21,540 nt of DNA from Azolla pinnata (lineage: Eukaryota > Streptophyta > Polypodiopsida > Salviniales > Salviniaceae), in the NCBI GenBank assembly GCA_037176905.1, contig JBBBWG010006925.1, positions 1-21,540 on the forward strand. Reading direction: 5' to 3'. The first letter of the stretch is position 1. Each line of letters begins with the position of its first letter. A program made the translations under genes and the position numbers. The notes under the pieces are model-generated. The model searched no databases and was not told the origin of the DNA. It worked only from the letters and a program-made list of their open reading frames with translations. Positions 19,601 to 21,540 of this stretch are shown here, piece by piece.

Positions 19601-21540
19601 AATCGCTCCTTCGGGGCTGTTGGGCTTGTTCTACACTATGCCTTGGGGAGATGAAACTATTTGGAGGATTTGATGCTCTCGGAGAGCCGATCATGCTTCC
19701 TCTTGAAGAAGAAGAAGCCATTAGAAACTCCTCTTGTTGATCTCCTCCCGTATATTGATTCCCTTCATGGTTGGCTATGGCTGCTGGGATGCTTCTTCGA
19801 GAAGGATCAGACCTCGAGGAGATGCTATCTGGTACAGAAGAGTTTCTCCATGGGGAAACGCTAGCCCGAGAAGGAGAATAAAGAGACGATCCGATTCTCT
19901 CTTGTTGCCTTCCTTCTTCTGTTTCTGCTTCATCATCGTCATCATCATCATTATCACGGCTCGCCATAGCCGCATAGGACATGCTTGGTCTAGAACTCAG
20001 AAAGTTCAATTTGGTAGGAGAAACACTCTTTCGGGGCAGATTCAGTTGTCGTTGGATTCCTTCTTCTGTTTCTTCATCATCGTCATCATCATCATGGCTC
20101 GCCATAGCCGCACTGGACGTGCTTGGTCTAGAGCTCAGAAGGTTCAATTTGGTAGGAGAAACGCTCTTCCGGGGTAGATTTAATTGTCGTTGGGTTCCTT
20201 CTTCCGTTTCTTCATCATCACGGCTCGCCATAGCCATGCTTGGTCTAGAACTAAGATGACTCAATTTGGAAGGAGAAACACTCTTTCGGGGCAGATTTAA
20301 TTGTCGTTGGGTTTCAACTGTTGTACCACCCGATGGAGTGGATCTCGATGTGGAACGAGTCTCCTGTTGTTTTTGTTCTTGTCGAGATTCTCTTCGAGAA
20401 AATCGCATTTTTTGGAAGATATTGGCCAGAGAAGAAGAAGAAGAAGATGGAATTAGGGTTTGTGCTTCATCTCTGATTGAGAATATGCTTGGCCGAGATC
20501 CCGTGGGTATTGCCGAAGAAGATTCAGATGCTGATGATGATGCAGATGGAATTACGGATTGTTCCTGATCTCGAATGGAGAATAAGCTTGGCCGAGAACT
20601 CGGGGGCATCGCCGAGGAAGATGTTGCTGATGATGAAGAAGATGTAATTAGGGTTTCTGCTTGATCTTTCACTGAGAATATGCTTGGCCGAGAGCTTGTG
20701 GCCATTGCAGCTGATGATGAAAAAGAAGAAGAATCAGTGGTAGGAATTTGTGAATGATTCCGGATTGAGAATCTACTGGACATAGACCGAGCATTCTTAG
20801 GCAATATTGCCGAAGAAAATGGTTGAGGAGCTAGGGTTTGCGCTTGATCTTGGACTGAGAATATACTAGGTGATCGCATAGTAGTAACCATTGAGGAAGA
20901 AGATGATGATGTAGACGGAGATGAAGATGAAGACGAAGGGGATCTTATTTGTTCTTGGACCTCTCTGATGGAGAATATACTGGGCCGGGAAGCTGCCATT
21001 GCTGAAGAAGAAGAAGAAGAAGAATCTGAAGAAGAAGAAGAAGAAAATGTAGTTTCTCGATCATATCCTGATCTGCTAGAGAATATACTCGGACGAGAAG
21101 CTGCCATTGCTGATGAGGAAGAAGATTCAGCGGTTTCTTGCTCAAATCCTGATCTGTTAGAGAATGTACCCGGCCGAGAAGCTGATGAGGAAGAAGATTC
21201 CGCAGTTTCGTGTCCAAATCCTGATCTGTTAGAGAATGTACTCGGCCGAGGAGCTGATGAGGAAGAAGAAGCCGTTTCTTGCTCAACTCCTGATCTGTTA
21301 GAGAATATACTTGGCCGAGAAGCTGCCATTGTTGACGAGGAAGAAGAAGAAGAAGCGGTTTCTTGTTCAAATCTTGAATCTCCATTCGACAATATACTCC
21401 GCCGAGAAGAAGCTGCCATTGCTGATGAGGAAGAAGAAGCAGTTCCTTGCTCAACTCCTGATCTGCTGTTAGAGAATACACTCAGCCGAGAAGCTGCCAT
21501 CGCTGATGAGGAAGAAGAAGAAGAAGAAGAAGAAGAAGAA
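15109..21540 (-). CDS. CASP-like membrane protein with a giant Ser-rich/polyQ N-terminal extension (5' partial)
   Basis: Predicted exons, minus strand: >21540-17259, 16716-16340, 16023-15873, 15327-15109. All junctions are GT-AG (AG|GTGCGT, CAG|GTATTA and CAG|GTATTG donors) and the phases close. Counting from the ATG at 21500 the product has 1,662 residues. The frame stays open (poly-Ser) to the window edge, so the 5' end is probably missing. The C-terminal 170 residues match the CASP/CASP-like four-helix family: TM1 (about 1500-1522) with the conserved Arg R1505, a GFRYV junction, TM2 (about 1541-1562), TM3 (about 1578-1606) with the conserved Asp in IVDQ (D1589), Cys residues 1613 and 1624 in the second loop, and TM4 (about 1628-1650). 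CASPs form membrane scaffolds, and the best-known ones organise Casparian strips. The remaining 1,400 or more residues are low-complexity: Ser-rich repeats, DDD/EEE blocks, a Gln/Leu tract and SP motifs. Usual family length is about 150-300 residues. Alternatives are a separate short CASP-like gene starting at 16641, or two genes. Confidence is high for the core and moderate for the fusion. Confidence 0.7.
16769..17131. repeat. Tandem duplication of about 180 bp inside intron 1 of the CASP-like gene
   Basis: Copy 1 is 16769-16953 and copy 2 is 16954-17131. Shared blocks include ATGTCAAGTGAATGAAGAAA, AGCAGAACACAGATTAGCA, TTAGTACTCTTTTAGCATGG and AAAACTTGTGTATTAGTT. Small indels and about a dozen substitutions separate them. 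The duplication accounts for two thirds of the 542-bp intron. Confidence 0.92.
17910..18068 (-). repeat. PolyQ-encoding CAA/CAG tract with Leu interruptions
   Basis: On the coding (minus) strand, 53 consecutive codons are CAA, CAG or TTA. They give Gln runs of up to about 21 residues broken by single Leu residues. Mixed CAA/CAG usage makes it less slippage-prone than pure CAG. It lies in the C-terminal third of the repetitive exon, ahead of the SP-rich basic repeats. Confidence 0.93.
18709..18755 (-). repeat. Poly-Glu (GAA)n tract
   Basis: A run of TTC on the plus strand reads as about 15 consecutive Glu codons on the coding strand, within the repetitive exon of the CASP-like gene. Confidence 0.9.
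19012..19380 (-). repeat. Coding tandem duplication, 189-bp unit (63 codons)
   Basis: Copy 1 is 19012-19200 and copy 2 is 19201-19380. Both encode the order EGIEEEE, THQD, LLSSRMM-PRRDS, AQKSISPINSDSQNSIA. The length difference (189 versus 180 bp) is a multiple of three and lies in the Glu run, so the frame is kept. Confidence 0.9.
19958..20320 (-). repeat. Three coding tandem units of 126-138 bp
   Basis: Units begin at 19958, 20096 and 20222, each starting GGCTCGCCATAGCC on the plus strand. On the coding strand each contains QRQLNLPRKSVSP, KLxxLSSRPS and an MASxD(n) acidic run. Spacings of 138 and 126 bp are both multiples of three, with the difference in the Asp run. Confidence 0.9.
20430..21540 (-). 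repeat. Array of Ser-rich units (SRPSIFS-type), continuing beyond the window
   Basis: About a dozen units of 23-40 codons each carry a core like SRPSIFSxRSG, then an acidic/Gln segment (EQETA, DQAQTL) and a run of Ser with MAAS at the joint. The unit at the right edge is cut by the window, since the poly-Ser codons continue to 21540. The MAAS at the joints means several internal Met codons exist, so the true start cannot be chosen from this window. Confidence 0.85.

Larger units (their letters stand above)
17226..21540 (-). other. Giant low-complexity first exon, also readable to a TGA at 17226
   Basis: A single uninterrupted minus-strand frame spans more than 4.3 kb. In order from the N-terminus it holds about 12 tandem units of the type SRPSIFSxRxxxEQETASSSS (to about 20430). 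Next come three units of about 42-46 residues containing QRQLNLPRKSVSPTKL (20320-19958), then further SRxSxSP units with acidic spacers. A 63-residue duplicated unit (19012-19380) and a poly-Glu block (about 18709-18755) follow, then a Gln/Leu tract (17910-18068), and finally basic RRSxSxSPxQT units. Without splicing at 17258 the frame runs ten more codons (VRARLCVCFG) to TGA. Purely period-3 indels over such length, including in the repeats, argue that the frame is maintained by selection. Confidence 0.7.

Noticed and set aside
20945-21481. 178-codon Leu-rich minus-strand frame overlapping the Ser-rich exon
   Set aside because: It is an alternative frame of the SRPSIFS repeats. The repeat period keeps it open, and it lacks independent support.

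Overview
The window is nuclear DNA of a land plant. It holds a spliced casein-kinase-1-like gene of the plant type, a long intron-poor PPR gene with a DYW deaminase domain, and a gene with a CASP-like (Casparian strip membrane protein family) four-helix core. The style of the PPR repeats and the abundance of triplet microsatellites make a fern or another seedless plant my best guess, but this rests on resemblance only. No bacterial, plasmid, CRISPR or phage features were seen.

Layout. 1-2012: two long CAT/CAC triplet-repeat tracts separated by about 350 bp of unique DNA. 2075-6692 (+): a 14-exon casein kinase 1-like gene of 383 codons. All exon phases close, and the last exon carries only five codons. 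6693-9361: intergenic DNA between two convergent genes. 9362-12130 (-): a 922-codon PPR-DYW protein, probably a plastid or mitochondrial C-to-U RNA editing factor, with an unusual C-terminus ending in CGDC instead of CGDYW. 12256-12894: a compound satellite of TTC runs punctuated by about 13 copies of an 18-bp unit, just upstream of the PPR gene. 12895-15108: AT-rich intergenic DNA with a short tandem duplication and a possible LTR remnant. 15109-21540 (-): a four-exon gene running off the right edge. Its three downstream exons encode a complete CASP-like domain. Its first exon is a huge low-complexity reading frame of at least 1,414 codons (Ser-rich tandem repeats, acidic blocks, a 53-codon Gln/Leu tract, SP-rich basic repeats). 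The exon 1 donor and exon 2 acceptor are both phase 0 and join the two parts in frame.

The three genes do not form an operon-like unit and share no obvious pathway: a kinase, an organelle RNA editing factor and a membrane-domain scaffold. What unites the window is triplet-repeat expansion in promoter, leader, intergenic and coding positions. The most notable object is the predicted fusion of a giant repetitive, phosphorylatable, polyQ-containing cytosolic tail to a CASP-like membrane domain.
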